A stretch of 64,000 nucleotides of DNA from Tunicatimonas pelagia (GTDB lineage: Bacteria; Bacteroidota; Bacteroidia; Cytophagales; Cyclobacteriaceae). Each line of letters starts with the position of its first letter. The first letter of the stretch is position 1. The notes under the pieces are model-generated. The model saw nothing but the letters and a program-made list of their open reading frames with translations, did not search any database and had not been told where the DNA came from. The position numbers and the translations under genes are program-made. The DNA lies in NCBI RefSeq assembly GCF_030506325.1, contig NZ_CP120683.1, positions 6,142,501-6,206,500 of the forward strand, in the 5' to 3' direction. Positions 1 to 8,695 of this stretch are shown here, piece by piece.

Positions 1-168
1 GTTCATCTTCCAGTGAGCGTGGTCGGAAGATCCACCACTGTCGGCCTTACTAGGAACATATAGGTCAAAATCATCAAACTCATAGGTGATCTCAGCATCG
101 CGTCCCGTTAATTTGTCGTACAAACCAATAGCCAACTCGGGCCAGGTTTTAGTTTCTTCTTGTGCCAT
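1..168 (-). CDS. Small conserved hypothetical protein, 3' part beyond window
   Basis: Reading the minus strand from the ATG at 166-168 gives an open frame to the window edge, 56 codons, beginning MAQEETKTWPELAIGLYDKL. No signal peptide or membrane segment is visible. The visible part is acidic and soluble-looking, with a motif ELAIGLYDKLTGR followed by an alternating acidic/aromatic stretch. I do not recognise a characterised family, so no function is assigned. It is transcribed away from the lectin gene at 335, and the 166-base gap between them probably holds both promoters. It is a partial gene only because the window starts inside it. Confidence 0.6.
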   Translation of the reverse strand, partial: MAQEETKTWPELAIGLYDKLTGRDAEITYEFDDFDLYVPSKADSGGSSDHAHWKMN

Positions 169-334
169 TCTTCAAAAAAATTAAGTGTGAAAATATAAAA
201 GCTTGGTTTACTGGTATAAAGTGTAAATCCTGCAAAATGTTTAAGCACTTAGCTGAATAGTTACGAACGGAAGTCTGTTTTTTTTAACTAATTATTCCGT
301 AACTTACTAGTAAAAACACACTCACTACCAACTG

Positions 335-1081
335 ATGAACCGATATATTATCCTTCTTGGTGTAGCATTATGCTGCCATCCGGCAATGGCTCAGTTCGAA
401 TTGCTAGGTACCGCCGATTATATGCCTTCGGGTTGCATATTACTTACCCCTAATCAGCGCTACGCCGAAGGTATTGCCTACAGTACGGAGAAGCTGGACT
501 TAAAAGGATACTTCGAGATAGAGTTTGATATTTACCTGGGCGATAAAGATGACTTAGGGGCTGATGGTATTACGTTTGTTATTCATGATGACCCTCGGAA
601 GTTTCAGGCATTTGGTACCTACGGCGAGGGCATTGGCTACGGACGCTTTAATGCCAATTTTGTGTCTGGTAACTTCATCGCTCCTTCCGTGGCGGTAGAA
701 TTTGATACTTACCAGAATGCGTTTCAGAACGACCCGTACAGCGATCACGTAGCTTTTTTGGTGAACGGAAGTAGCTACCATACTGAGTACTGGAATAATG
801 AAGACCAGCAGTTTAATCTGGAAGATGACCAGATGCATAACTTTCGCTTTAGCTGGAACCCCGAAACGTATGAGATTATCGTTCGGCTGGATAATACAAT
901 TGTTTATCAGGGTAAGCAGAATCTAATCGACGACATATTCAACGGAAATACGGAGGTGATTTGGGGCTTTACTTCGTCTACTGGAAATAAGTACAATCTA
1001 CAGTACTTTTGCTTTCGCCGGATTGCGTACCAACCTTCCCCCCAATCTGCTAGCGAAATCTTCGGGTCGGAAGCAGAATAA
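335..1081 (+). CDS. Secreted L-type (legume-like) lectin domain protein
   Basis: A 248-residue protein with a clear signal peptide (residues 1-19, cleavage around MAQ). The rest is one beta-sandwich of the L-type lectin kind. Visible landmarks are the GADGITFVIH strand (D77-G78) and the VEFDTYQN strand (E122, D124), followed by D133 and D137-H138, which match the metal and carbohydrate-site region of legume-type lectins. There is no T9SS C-terminal domain and no catalytic domain, so the protein is probably a periplasmic or outer-surface carbohydrate-binding protein. Many bacterial members are found within larger adhesins, and this one stands alone. It may be monocistronic. Sugar specificity cannot be read from sequence. 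Confidence 0.75.
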   Translation: MNRYIILLGVALCCHPAMAQFELLGTADYMPSGCILLTPNQRYAEGIAYSTEKLDLKGYFEIEFDIYLGDKDDLGADGITFVIHDDPRKFQAFGTYGEGIGYGRFNANFVSGNFIAPSVAVEFDTYQNAFQNDPYSDHVAFLVNGSSYHTEYWNNEDQQFNLEDDQMHNFRFSWNPETYEIIVRLDNTIVYQGKQNLIDDIFNGNTEVIWGFTSSTGNKYNLQYFCFRRIAYQPSPQSASEIFGSEAE

Positions 1082-1160
1082 AAAGGTGAATTACCTTACA
1101 GAACAAAGGTTCACATCTTTTTGAGCAGTAACGGAAAGTAACCAGCCGTACCTTTATTAA

Positions 1161-3299
1161 ATGTTTCGCTGGGTTCCCTATCCGTTTTTGCGCTTCACGC
1201 CATTCCTCATGTTAGGAATTGGTCAGGCTACTTACGTGAATTCCACGGGCGCAACTATAGTGTTAGTCGTAGTCTTTCTTAGCTACACAGGTTGTGTTTT
1301 TCTACTTCCTAAAGCTGCATTTTCTCGCTATCATCCCTGGGTGGCTGGTATGGCTAGCGTTGTGATTATACTACTCGGAATTTTAAGAACCCATCAGCAG
1401 GATGAATCACGTAGCTCAGATCATTTAATGCACCATACTGATTCGGCTGATTATTATATCGCTCAAGTAATGAGCCAGCCTGAACCCAAGAAAAACTCAT
1501 TTCGGGTGCTACTGGAAGTAGAGCAGATGGTTGTCTCTGGTACGCAAACATTTCCTCGATCCGGGCAAATAGTGGTGTATCAACCGAAGTCTGATAGCTG
1601 TCAGCTACTTCAGTTTGGAGATAAAATCTTAGTGAAAGGATTGCCTGGCGAGATAAAACCTCCCAATAATCCCGCTGAGTTTGATTACCGGCAGTTTATG
1701 GCTTACCAAGGAATTTATCATCAGCAATACCTTCCAGCCGATCGTTGGAAAGTTATCCAAGCGGGAGTAGTTCCGGCTTGGCAAGGATGGGCCGGCAGAT
1801 GGCGAAGTCGTTGCCGAGAAATACTGCTACGCTACGTGCAAGATAAGCAAGCCCAAGGAATTACTTTAGCCATTACATTAGGCTTAAAAAGCCACTTAGA
1901 AAAAGAGGTGCAAACGGCCTACGCGGCTGCCGGGGCAATGCACGTGTTGGCGGTTTCCGGATTGCACGTAGGAATTATCTATCTGATTGTAAACTTTCTG
2001 TTTAAGCCCTTGCTCTCACTTCCCAAAGGAGGGGTGCTGTTGCACACCGTGCTTTGCTTACAAGTGCTTTGGCTGTACGCTGCCCTCACCGGATTCTCAC
2101 CTTCGGTACAACGGGCGGCGGTGATGTTTTCGTTTGTAATTGTCGGATCGGCTTTGAATAGGCAATCGAGTATCTACAACACCTTAGCCTGCTCGGCGTT
2201 TGCCCTGCTCTGGATTAACCCTTATCTAATGTATTCGGTAGGGTTTCAGCTTTCGTATTTAGCGGTGTTCGGCATTGTTTACTTGCAACCCAAAATCGTG
2301 GCATGGTTGGAACCACCCAATAAACTGTTGGCCTGGGCTTGGGGGCTTACGGCAGTTTCTATTGCGGCACAGATTGCTACTTTTCCGCTTAGCTTGTACT
2401 ACTTCCACCAGTTTCCGGTGTATTTCTGGATTTCCAATATCGTGGTGATTCCGGGAGCGTTGGTGATGCTACCTTTGGGTTTAGTCACGTTAGTTACTGG
2501 CTTCACCATTCCAGCTTTGGCGGAATGGGTGGGACTACTACTGGAGAAGTTCATCTTAGCCATAAACTTTTTGGTGGCTTTAGTACAACAACTCCCGGGT
2601 AGTACGATTGAAAATATCTTTATATCTGCCTCACAAACCTGGCTACTGTATTTTGCTATCGTTGCGTTGGCCGCGCTATTTTATTACCGTAAGCTACGCT
2701 ACCTTTCGCTGGCGGTGGTTAGTCTGTTTTTGATAGCGACCGTGCAGACAGTTCGTTACTATCAGCAGAGTAAAGAAAGAAGCCTCACCGTTTATCAGGT
2801 AAAAAACGAAACCTACCTGGATTTTACCGAAGGCTTTAATAATCTTCTTTGGGGTGAAAGAACGGCTACTGCTGACTACCATATTCGGCCTAACCACATT
2901 CGAAAGGGCGTTCACACCCAGTTTATGGTGGATAGCTCAGCCAATAACAGTGTCGCTCGGCGCGCATCAGATGGAGTTACATTGTTCCAGTATCACGAAA
3001 AGGTAATTGCACTCGTCGATCAAAAACTTGGTAAAAAACCCAAACAGCCCGTTTCGGTTAACTACGTTGTTGTGGCAAAAAACGCTGTGCGCGATTTGAA
3101 CCAGCTTGATCGGTACTTTCAGTACGAGCAATTAATTATTGACGGCTCTAACTCCTACTATACTACCCGAAAGTTGACCAAACAGGCTGAGCAGAAACAT
3201 ATCAACTGCCACGCAGTTTCCCTACAAGGTGCATTAATCATCAACTTAAATCAGGATAAGCAAAATTTTTCAAAAATGGTCAAGACAGAAATAGAATGA
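1161..3299 (+). CDS. comEC: ComEC/Rec2-family DNA-uptake channel protein
   Basis: A 712-residue polytopic membrane protein. It has an N-terminal pair of hydrophobic segments, a soluble DUF4131-like OB-fold region (about 90-200), and then the competence domain starting near residue 225 with the typical stretch GAMHVLAVSGLHVG and many membrane helices to about 550. Family members form the inner-membrane channel that passes single-stranded DNA into the cytoplasm during transformation. The C-terminal 150 residues are soluble, but I see no HxHxDH motif of the metallo-beta-lactamase domain found in full-length ComEC proteins, so the nuclease-like domain is degenerate or replaced. The gene stands between a lectin gene and an HDAC-like gene, with no other competence gene nearby. 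The gene name reflects family membership only. Confidence 0.85.
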   Translation: MFRWVPYPFLRFTPFLMLGIGQATYVNSTGATIVLVVVFLSYTGCVFLLPKAAFSRYHPWVAGMASVVIILLGILRTHQQDESRSSDHLMHHTDSADYYIAQVMSQPEPKKNSFRVLLEVEQMVVSGTQTFPRSGQIVVYQPKSDSCQLLQFGDKILVKGLPGEIKPPNNPAEFDYRQFMAYQGIYHQQYLPADRWKVIQAGVVPAWQGWAGRWRSRCREILLRYVQDKQAQGITLAITLGLKSHLEKEVQTAYAAAGAMHVLAVSGLHVGIIYLIVNFLFKPLLSLPKGGVLLHTVLCLQVLWLYAALTGFSPSVQRAAVMFSFVIVGSALNRQSSIYNTLACSAFALLWINPYLMYSVGFQLSYLAVFGIVYLQPKIVAWLEPPNKLLAWAWGLTAVSIAAQIATFPLSLYYFHQFPVYFWISNIVVIPGALVMLPLGLVTLVTGFTIPALAEWVGLLLEKFILAINFLVALVQQLPGSTIENIFISASQTWLLYFAIVALAALFYYRKLRYLSLAVVSLFLIATVQTVRYYQQSKERSLTVYQVKNETYLDFTEGFNNLLWGERTATADYHIRPNHIRKGVHTQFMVDSSANNSVARRASDGVTLFQYHEKVIALVDQKLGKKPKQPVSVNYVVVAKNAVRDLNQLDRYFQYEQLIIDGSNSYYTTRKLTKQAEQKHINCHAVSLQGALIINLNQDKQNFSKMVKTEIE

Positions 3300-3362
3300 A
3301 CAATGAAGGGTAGTTACAACCGAATATTCACCTTTTATTAATCATCATTCATTAACACAGCC

Positions 3363-4280
3363 TTGAGCGAAGCCGAACCTTCCGTTTTCTTTTCCGATCA
3401 ACATTTATACAGCTTACCGGAGCAGCACCGCTTCCCGATTGATAAATATATTCTGGTAAAAGAGCAGTTGCTGTACCAAGGAATAATCCGGGAAGCCCAG
3501 CTAACCGATCCGGGACTCTGTTCGGAGGGAGATATTTTGCGAGTACATACGCCAGAGTACTGGCAGGCCGTTAAAACGCGTACTCTGCCAGCCCGAATGG
3601 TTCGCCGAATTGGGTTGCCTAATACCAAAGTTTCGGTAAACCGGGCAAGGAACAGTGTAGCAGGAACGATCGCGGCAGCTGAGGCTGCTCTACAAACCGG
3701 GATTGGTATAAATTTAGCCGGAGGAACGCATCACGCTTACGCTGACCGGGGTGAGGGGTTTAGCACGCTTAACGATATTGCGATTGCTAGCCGGAGGCTG
3801 TTAGCCCAACAACTAGCGGAACGAATTCTGATTATTGATTTGGATGTGCATCAGGGTAACGGGAATGCAGTGATTTTTCAGAATGACCCAGCCGTTTTCA
3901 CCTTCAGTATGCACGGAAAAGACAATTATCCGCTAAAGAAAGAACAATCGGATTGGGATATTGCGCTTGCTACCGGAACCGAAGATGAGGAGTATCTTAG
4001 GCTTTTAGAAGACGCTTTACCAAAGTTGATAGAATATCAGCAGCCCCAAATTGTATTTTACCAGTCGGGAGTCGATGTGCTGGCTACTGATAAATTGGGT
4101 AAACTAGCGTTGAGCAAAGCCGGTTGCCGTCGGCGCGATGAACTTGTATTTGAATACTGCGTTCGGCACAATATTCCGGTGGTAACAACAATGGGCGGAG
4201 GTTACTCCGAACGTATGGCCGATATCGTTGACGCTCACTGCAACACCATTCAAGCCGGACTGGCGATCTACGCAGAATGA
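3363..4280 (+). CDS. Histone deacetylase-family (arginase/deacetylase fold) amidohydrolase
   Basis: A 305-residue Zn-dependent deacetylase of the class I/II HDAC, AcuC and acetylpolyamine amidohydrolase superfamily. The catalytic His pair is in GGTHHAYADRGEGF (H123, H124), and the zinc ligands are in IDLDVHQGNGN (D161, H163) and near D238 in QSGVDVLATD. A glycine-rich MGGGYS closes the active site. There is no signal peptide, so it acts in the cytoplasm. The start is inferred to be TTG at 3363: an in-frame TAA lies at 3339-3341 and no ATG precedes the conserved domain. The substrate could be an acetylated lysine, acetylpolyamine or acetoin-related compound, and sequence alone does not decide. 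It ends directly against the convergent gene at 4281, with no spacer for a terminator. Confidence 0.85.
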   Translation: MSEAEPSVFFSDQHLYSLPEQHRFPIDKYILVKEQLLYQGIIREAQLTDPGLCSEGDILRVHTPEYWQAVKTRTLPARMVRRIGLPNTKVSVNRARNSVAGTIAAAEAALQTGIGINLAGGTHHAYADRGEGFSTLNDIAIASRRLLAQQLAERILIIDLDVHQGNGNAVIFQNDPAVFTFSMHGKDNYPLKKEQSDWDIALATGTEDEEYLRLLEDALPKLIEYQQPQIVFYQSGVDVLATDKLGKLALSKAGCRRRDELVFEYCVRHNIPVVTTMGGGYSERMADIVDAHCNTIQAGLAIYAE

Positions 4281-4694
4281 TTAACGAACCGCCAATGTAT
4301 ACAGAATGAAGTCGTCCGCGCAAAATACCAACCGATCACCTGCTTCTGCTTCATCAAATAGTGATTCTACTTTAAATCCCATGCGATAGGGAAGGTTATA
4401 GTTGGTTTGAAATGTAGTAACCGGACGGCTGCCTCGGGCTAAAATAATCTGAAGGTTGTCACTCTTCGCCAGATTATTCACCAGGATGGAATCGTTTATT
4501 TCTAAACTCAAATAAGGCTTAGCAATCGTTTGTACCCGTGATAACTTAATCCCCTCTTTGAGATTTACTGGCTTTCGGTTTAAGTAAATTGAAATCGGAT
4601 CATTCCGGGAAATAGTTTGAGTGGCTGAGCAAGCCATTGACACTAAACAAAGCAATGTGACTGCCCAAAAGTATATTGCTTCAATTTTACTCAT
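4281..4694 (-). CDS. Small putative lipoprotein, unknown function
   Basis: A 137-residue protein with an N-terminal hydrophobic segment ending in SMAC (Cys22), which fits a lipoprotein signal. The mature part is rich in beta-type residues and has no recognisable domain. Its start codon overlaps the stop of the upstream membrane gene by four bases (ATGA), so the two are probably translationally coupled and may work together at the envelope. It ends immediately next to the convergent deacetylase gene. I do not recognise the family. Confidence 0.65.
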   Translation of the reverse strand: MSKIEAIYFWAVTLLCLVSMACSATQTISRNDPISIYLNRKPVNLKEGIKLSRVQTIAKPYLSLEINDSILVNNLAKSDNLQIILARGSRPVTTFQTNYNLPYRMGFKVESLFDEAEAGDRLVFCADDFILYTLAVR

Positions 4695-5140
4695 ACTGCC
4701 TTCTGCTTTATTACTCTCTGTACCAGGCTTACTAACAAATTGATGATAAAGATTACTACCGAAAGAATGACCAATATTATGAAGGTAGAAGCAAGAGAGT
4801 TGATAAAGGTGAAATCAGAACTGTATCTTTCTACTTCAGCGTAGGCAGATAAAAAATAAAATAAGACTCCCAAAACAATAGCGATAGTCAGCACTACTAT
4901 CGCATGTACTGCGGTCAATGCCCGGTTGAGATAGCCATTGCCTCTATTTAAAACGAAGTATAAACTCAAGACACCGATTAGGCTAATAGTAAAAATCTGA
5001 GCTAAAGTATAAGGAGAAATTACAAAATATGTATCGTGAAGTTGTAGGTCAAATGTCTTATTTTGATAGATCGCACTGCTAATCCAGATGAGTGGGATAG
5101 CAGCAAGAATACTAAGCAGACTGTTCCTAATAGACTTCAT
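4691..5140 (-). CDS. Small polytopic membrane protein with a COX1-like LHDTYFVI motif
   Basis: A 149-residue protein with four probable membrane helices (about 8-25, 44-62, 75-98 and 113-137). Between the first and second helix it carries LQLHDTYFVIS (about 33-43). This resembles the LHDTYFVVAHFH segment of heme-copper oxidase subunit I but lacks the following His-x-His heme and copper ligands, so it cannot be an oxidase catalytic subunit. It follows the GH2 gene by 18 bases and overlaps the next lipoprotein gene by four, placing it in a minus-strand operon. The function is unknown. A role as a small subunit-I-like paralogue is possible but unproven. Confidence 0.65.
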   Translation of the reverse strand: MKSIRNSLLSILAAIPLIWISSAIYQNKTFDLQLHDTYFVISPYTLAQIFTISLIGVLSLYFVLNRGNGYLNRALTAVHAIVVLTIAIVLGVLFYFLSAYAEVERYSSDFTFINSLASTFIILVILSVVIFIINLLVSLVQRVIKQKAV

Positions 5141-5158
5141 GCTTCACTTACTATTTCA

Positions 5159-6973
5159 TTAATCATACAACTTCTCATGAATCAATTGCAACGTATCTAA
5201 GTCCATTTTGATAACGGCTCGGTCGTAAGTCATTAGTCCATTCACCTCAGATTCTACGTCGGTGGTTTGAGTATACACGGCAGCAGCCAGTCCTTGCTTC
5301 TTCAGAGAATCCAACGGAACATAAAGACTGCTGTAAGCCATCAATAAGCTATCGGCTGAAGTAGATGTTTTAAAGTGGGTAGGGGCTTTGGATAAATCAG
5401 TAACCCATAAATGATCGGGAACTACCAGAGCCTGCCCACCAAACTCGCCAAGCACCGCTACGCGTACGTCCTCCACTTCGGGCATACCCGGTCCAGGGTA
5501 CTTATGCATATCGTTTACGTCACCTACTCCCATATCCAACCAACCGCTTGCCGGATTAATAAGTCGGGTTGAGTCATATTCCTTTGCCCATTCGGTAAGT
5601 CGTGCGGTTTCGTATTGACCCCAGCCTTCGTTAAAAATTACCCACATTACGATAGACGGATGGTTGTAAAAATCGTCAATGAGTTCGGTTAGTTCGGTTT
5701 CAAACTGTTCGGCCGACTCTGAGGTGCGCTGAATTTCTTCACCATCGCGGCGCACGCGCTCTTCGCCACTGGGCATATCTTGCCAAACCAGCAGACCAAG
5801 TTTATCGCACCAGTAGTACCAACGGGCTGGTTCAACCTTCACATGCTTACGGGCCATATTGAAACCCATTTGCTTGGTCGCTTCCACGTCATACTTCAGG
5901 GCAGCATCCGAAGGAGCCGTATACAAACCATCGGGCCAAAAGCCCTGGTCAAGTGGCCCTAGCTGGAATAGGGGTTCGTTATTCAAAAACAAACGGTTGT
6001 AGCCATCGTCGGCTTTTTCTACCGATATTTTTCGCATTCCGAAATAGCTTTCTATTTTATCTACCACATTTCCATCAGCATCGGTTAGTTCTACGGTCAG
6101 GTCGTACAGAAAAGGGCTGTCGGGCGACCACAGTTTGGGACTAGTAATCGATAACCCAATGGGAAGATTATCGCTGCCCTCTTGTGTAGCCACTTCCTGT
6201 CCACCATCGAGAGCCGTTAGGCGTACGTTGCTCATCGTAGATTCGTCGTTAGTCTGAACGGCTACCGTAAGCTTCTCTTCGTCAATATTCGGAATCAGTC
6301 TAATCTGCTCAATGTAAGAGGTGGGTACCGGTTCCACCCACACTGTTTGCCAGATGCCCGTGGTAGGAGTATACCAAATACCACGAGGGTTCAGGGTTTG
6401 CTTACCGGTTGGTTGTTTACCTTCGTCAGTTGGGTCCCAGACTTCCACAATAATTTCGTGTTCGTTTTCAGCAGAGGCTGCTTGTTGAATTTCAAGGGTA
6501 AACGGATCGTAACCGCCTCGGTGCGTGCCCAAGTTTTGTCCATTAATGTACACGGTAGCTTCCCAGTCTACCGCCCCAAAATGTAGTAACAAGCTCTCGG
6601 CCGACCAGTCTTCAGGAATGGTAAACGTTGTTCGGTACCACAGCTTCTGATGGGGTTGCACCATTTGCTTCACTCCCGAGAGGGCTGATTCAATGGGAAA
6701 AGGAACCAAAATATTGCCCTGATATTCATTAGGCATACCGCCGTCTTTATCAGTGATAGCGTACTCCCAGAGTCCGTTCAGATTGAGCCACTGTTCCCGA
6801 ACCATTTGTGGGCGAGGATATTCTTGGTAGGCTGTGTTAGGCGAAACATCGGCAGCCCAGCGAGTCATGATAGGTGCAGATTGAGGTTGCCACTCGGGTG
6901 GGGCTTCCTGCTCAGCGGGCGGTTGGCAAGCAAAAAGGAACAGAAAAGCGGATGGAAGCAAGTACTTAAACAT
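5159..6973 (-). CDS. Glycoside hydrolase family 2 lipoprotein (beta-galactosidase/beta-glucuronidase type)
   Basis: The best start is the ATG at 6971-6973. It gives a lipoprotein signal ending LFLFAC (Cys16) and avoids a 26-base overlap with the kinase gene that the upstream in-frame Met would create. The 604-residue product shows a sugar-binding jelly roll (about 60-215), an immunoglobulin-like domain (about 220-315) and a TIM barrel. The acid/base Glu449 is in VIFNEGWGQ and the nucleophile Glu510 in VLGEFGG, both standard for GH2. It is likely anchored to the outer membrane or periplasmic face, cleaving terminal beta-linked galactose, glucuronate or mannose residues. Subfamily assignment needs a phylogeny. 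It lies downstream of the kinase gene and upstream of two small envelope genes in the same direction. Confidence 0.88.
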   Translation of the reverse strand: MFKYLLPSAFLFLFACQPPAEQEAPPEWQPQSAPIMTRWAADVSPNTAYQEYPRPQMVREQWLNLNGLWEYAITDKDGGMPNEYQGNILVPFPIESALSGVKQMVQPHQKLWYRTTFTIPEDWSAESLLLHFGAVDWEATVYINGQNLGTHRGGYDPFTLEIQQAASAENEHEIIVEVWDPTDEGKQPTGKQTLNPRGIWYTPTTGIWQTVWVEPVPTSYIEQIRLIPNIDEEKLTVAVQTNDESTMSNVRLTALDGGQEVATQEGSDNLPIGLSITSPKLWSPDSPFLYDLTVELTDADGNVVDKIESYFGMRKISVEKADDGYNRLFLNNEPLFQLGPLDQGFWPDGLYTAPSDAALKYDVEATKQMGFNMARKHVKVEPARWYYWCDKLGLLVWQDMPSGEERVRRDGEEIQRTSESAEQFETELTELIDDFYNHPSIVMWVIFNEGWGQYETARLTEWAKEYDSTRLINPASGWLDMGVGDVNDMHKYPGPGMPEVEDVRVAVLGEFGGQALVVPDHLWVTDLSKAPTHFKTSTSADSLLMAYSSLYVPLDSLKKQGLAAAVYTQTTDVESEVNGLMTYDRAVIKMDLDTLQLIHEKLYD

Positions 6974-7019
6974 CTGTAGTAGGTTGTTTTGAAAGTGGAT
7001 ACCAAGTATACTGATTTTT

Positions 7020-8381
7020 TTAGAAATGTAATACGAACGTAGCACCCTCCTCGGGCGAGGGGCGAACAGAAATAGTTCCTCGGTGCAACCGCATAATTTG
7101 CTGGGACAGACTTAAGCCAACGCCGGAGCCTTTAGGCTTAGTAGTATAGAAGGGCACAAATATGTGTTCTGTAACCTCCGGGGAAATGCCCGACCCATTA
7201 TCACTTAATTCAATGATTCCTTCGTTCGCCTCGGTTCGGTAGGCGGAAAGTGTGATGCGCGGCTGAGCGGTTTCTTCCAGGGCTTCTAGTGCATTTTTAA
7301 CCAAGTTAATCAGTACTTGCTCAATCAGCTCCAAATCAATGGTAAAAGTTAGGGTTTCCGGTGAGATGGATTGGCTCCACTGAATTTCTCGCTCCTTAAA
7401 CGTAGTAGCAAATAAGCCGTGTATCCGCTGAACCAAATCTATTACTGTTACCTCTCGGAAGTGGGGTGGAGCTACTTGGGTAAGGCTACGATAAGCTTTC
7501 ACGAAGTTAGCTAATCCCTGGCTCCGGTCTTCAATCACTTTTAGGCTCTCCAGTAAGTCGTGGCTATCCTCTTCATCCAGCGTCTGTAACTGAAGAGTGG
7601 CTACCTGCTGGGTTTGTAGCAAGGTCTGGCGAACTATCCCGCTCAAGTTAGCAATCGGAATTACTGAGTTCATTATTTCGTGGGTGAGCACCCGGATTAG
7701 TTTTTGCCAGGAGGCTAATTCCTGCTCTTCCAGCTCCCGCCGTAAGTCTTGCAAAGAAATCAGTTTGTAGTAGGTCCCTTGTAAATAAAATTCAGAGGCT
7801 TGTACTGCCAACTGCATCAGCCGATCATTTCTTACTAGCTTAACCATTACCCGCTGCCCGGCTTCTAGCTGACAGATGCGGTGGTACAAGTCTTCATCTA
7901 CGGATCTAATATCTGTTAGGTGGCGGATCACCGGATGCTTTAAAAGCTGCTTGGCTGCCGGATTGACCAGTGTTACTTCATTTTTCTGATTTAGTCCAAT
8001 CAGTGCTACTGATATATGCTTTACCACATTTTGTAGGTACTGATGATTACTTTCTTTCTCCTGCCGCAACTCCCGATAAGTGGCAACTAATTTGTTATAA
8101 GCGTGAGCCAGCAACTCGCCTGATTTGCGCCAATGCGGCTGGTAGGTATTGGTGAAATCTCCCTGATGAATGGCCGTTACTAAGTTTTCTAGTTCCCGAT
8201 GCGACCGCTCAATGTAGCGAAGCAATTCAATTACGCTGATGATGGCCGCCAGAATTACCCAGAAAGAAACCAGCCAAAAGTGGGTCTGTGTAAGCACATA
8301 AACTGCTGTGTAACCCAATCCGATAATGAGTAGCAGGCGAAAAATAATATGCAAGCGGAAGGCAAAGTAGTGCATATACAA
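7020..8381 (-). CDS. Membrane sensor histidine kinase (NtrY/NtrB-like, PAS-containing)
   Basis: A 453-residue kinase with two N-terminal membrane helices (about 12-32 and 36-55) separated by almost no periplasmic loop, a HAMP-like linker and a PAS-type domain (about 115-210). The transmitter has the H box VLTHEIMNSVIPI (His234), the N box LINLVKNALEAL, G1 LSDNGSGIS and G2 KGSGVGLSLSQQI. The very short sensor loop suggests it reads membrane or cytoplasmic signals. In this family the partner is usually a sigma-54-dependent response regulator. None is encoded in the window, so it is an orphan here or its partner is distant. It is the first gene of a minus-strand run leading into the GH2 lipoprotein, which may or may not be co-regulated. 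Confidence 0.88.
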   Translation of the reverse strand: MYMHYFAFRLHIIFRLLLIIGLGYTAVYVLTQTHFWLVSFWVILAAIISVIELLRYIERSHRELENLVTAIHQGDFTNTYQPHWRKSGELLAHAYNKLVATYRELRQEKESNHQYLQNVVKHISVALIGLNQKNEVTLVNPAAKQLLKHPVIRHLTDIRSVDEDLYHRICQLEAGQRVMVKLVRNDRLMQLAVQASEFYLQGTYYKLISLQDLRRELEEQELASWQKLIRVLTHEIMNSVIPIANLSGIVRQTLLQTQQVATLQLQTLDEEDSHDLLESLKVIEDRSQGLANFVKAYRSLTQVAPPHFREVTVIDLVQRIHGLFATTFKEREIQWSQSISPETLTFTIDLELIEQVLINLVKNALEALEETAQPRITLSAYRTEANEGIIELSDNGSGISPEVTEHIFVPFYTTKPKGSGVGLSLSQQIMRLHRGTISVRPSPEEGATFVLHF

Positions 8382-8695
8382 TTAGCAGTGAACAATGTGC
8401 AATGTACAATAAATAGCTGAGGTGAGGGTGGGGGAGCTTGGCGAGAGAAGAATGTCTTTCGCACACCCTGCTCCCCGCGTCCAGCTATTGTATAGCTTGT
8501 AACTTTTTTAGTAGGTTGAACGCCCTAATAGACTAAGAAAAGAATTTATCTGGCTACATGGCAGCAAAAAGTTAGACAAAGAGAGATAATAAGCATGTCA
8601 GACGAAATATGCCTTCAGTGCACTTAACCTATTTTAGGTGAAAGAAGAATAGCCGTTGGATTAAACGTTTGCAAAGATGATTACTACGTTTCACT
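8382..8695. other. Intergenic stretch with imperfect inverted repeat
   Basis: No gene is visible. Just upstream of the kinase start the sequence holds degenerate words such as GCAGTGAACAATG, related to the spacers at 29808 and 49152. It also has an imperfect inverted repeat whose outer arms read AATAGCTG (about 8410) and CAGCTATT (about 8482), with G-rich and C-rich inner arms. The rest is unremarkable and should contain the kinase promoter. Confidence 0.4.

Noticed and set aside
6974-7045. Longer start for the GH2 gene
   Set aside because: It overlaps the kinase stop and hides the lipoprotein signal, which is clear from Met at 6973.
8227-8466. Two overlapping minus-strand frames near the kinase start
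   Set aside because: Alternative frames of the kinase N-terminus and its leader repeat; neither looks like a protein.
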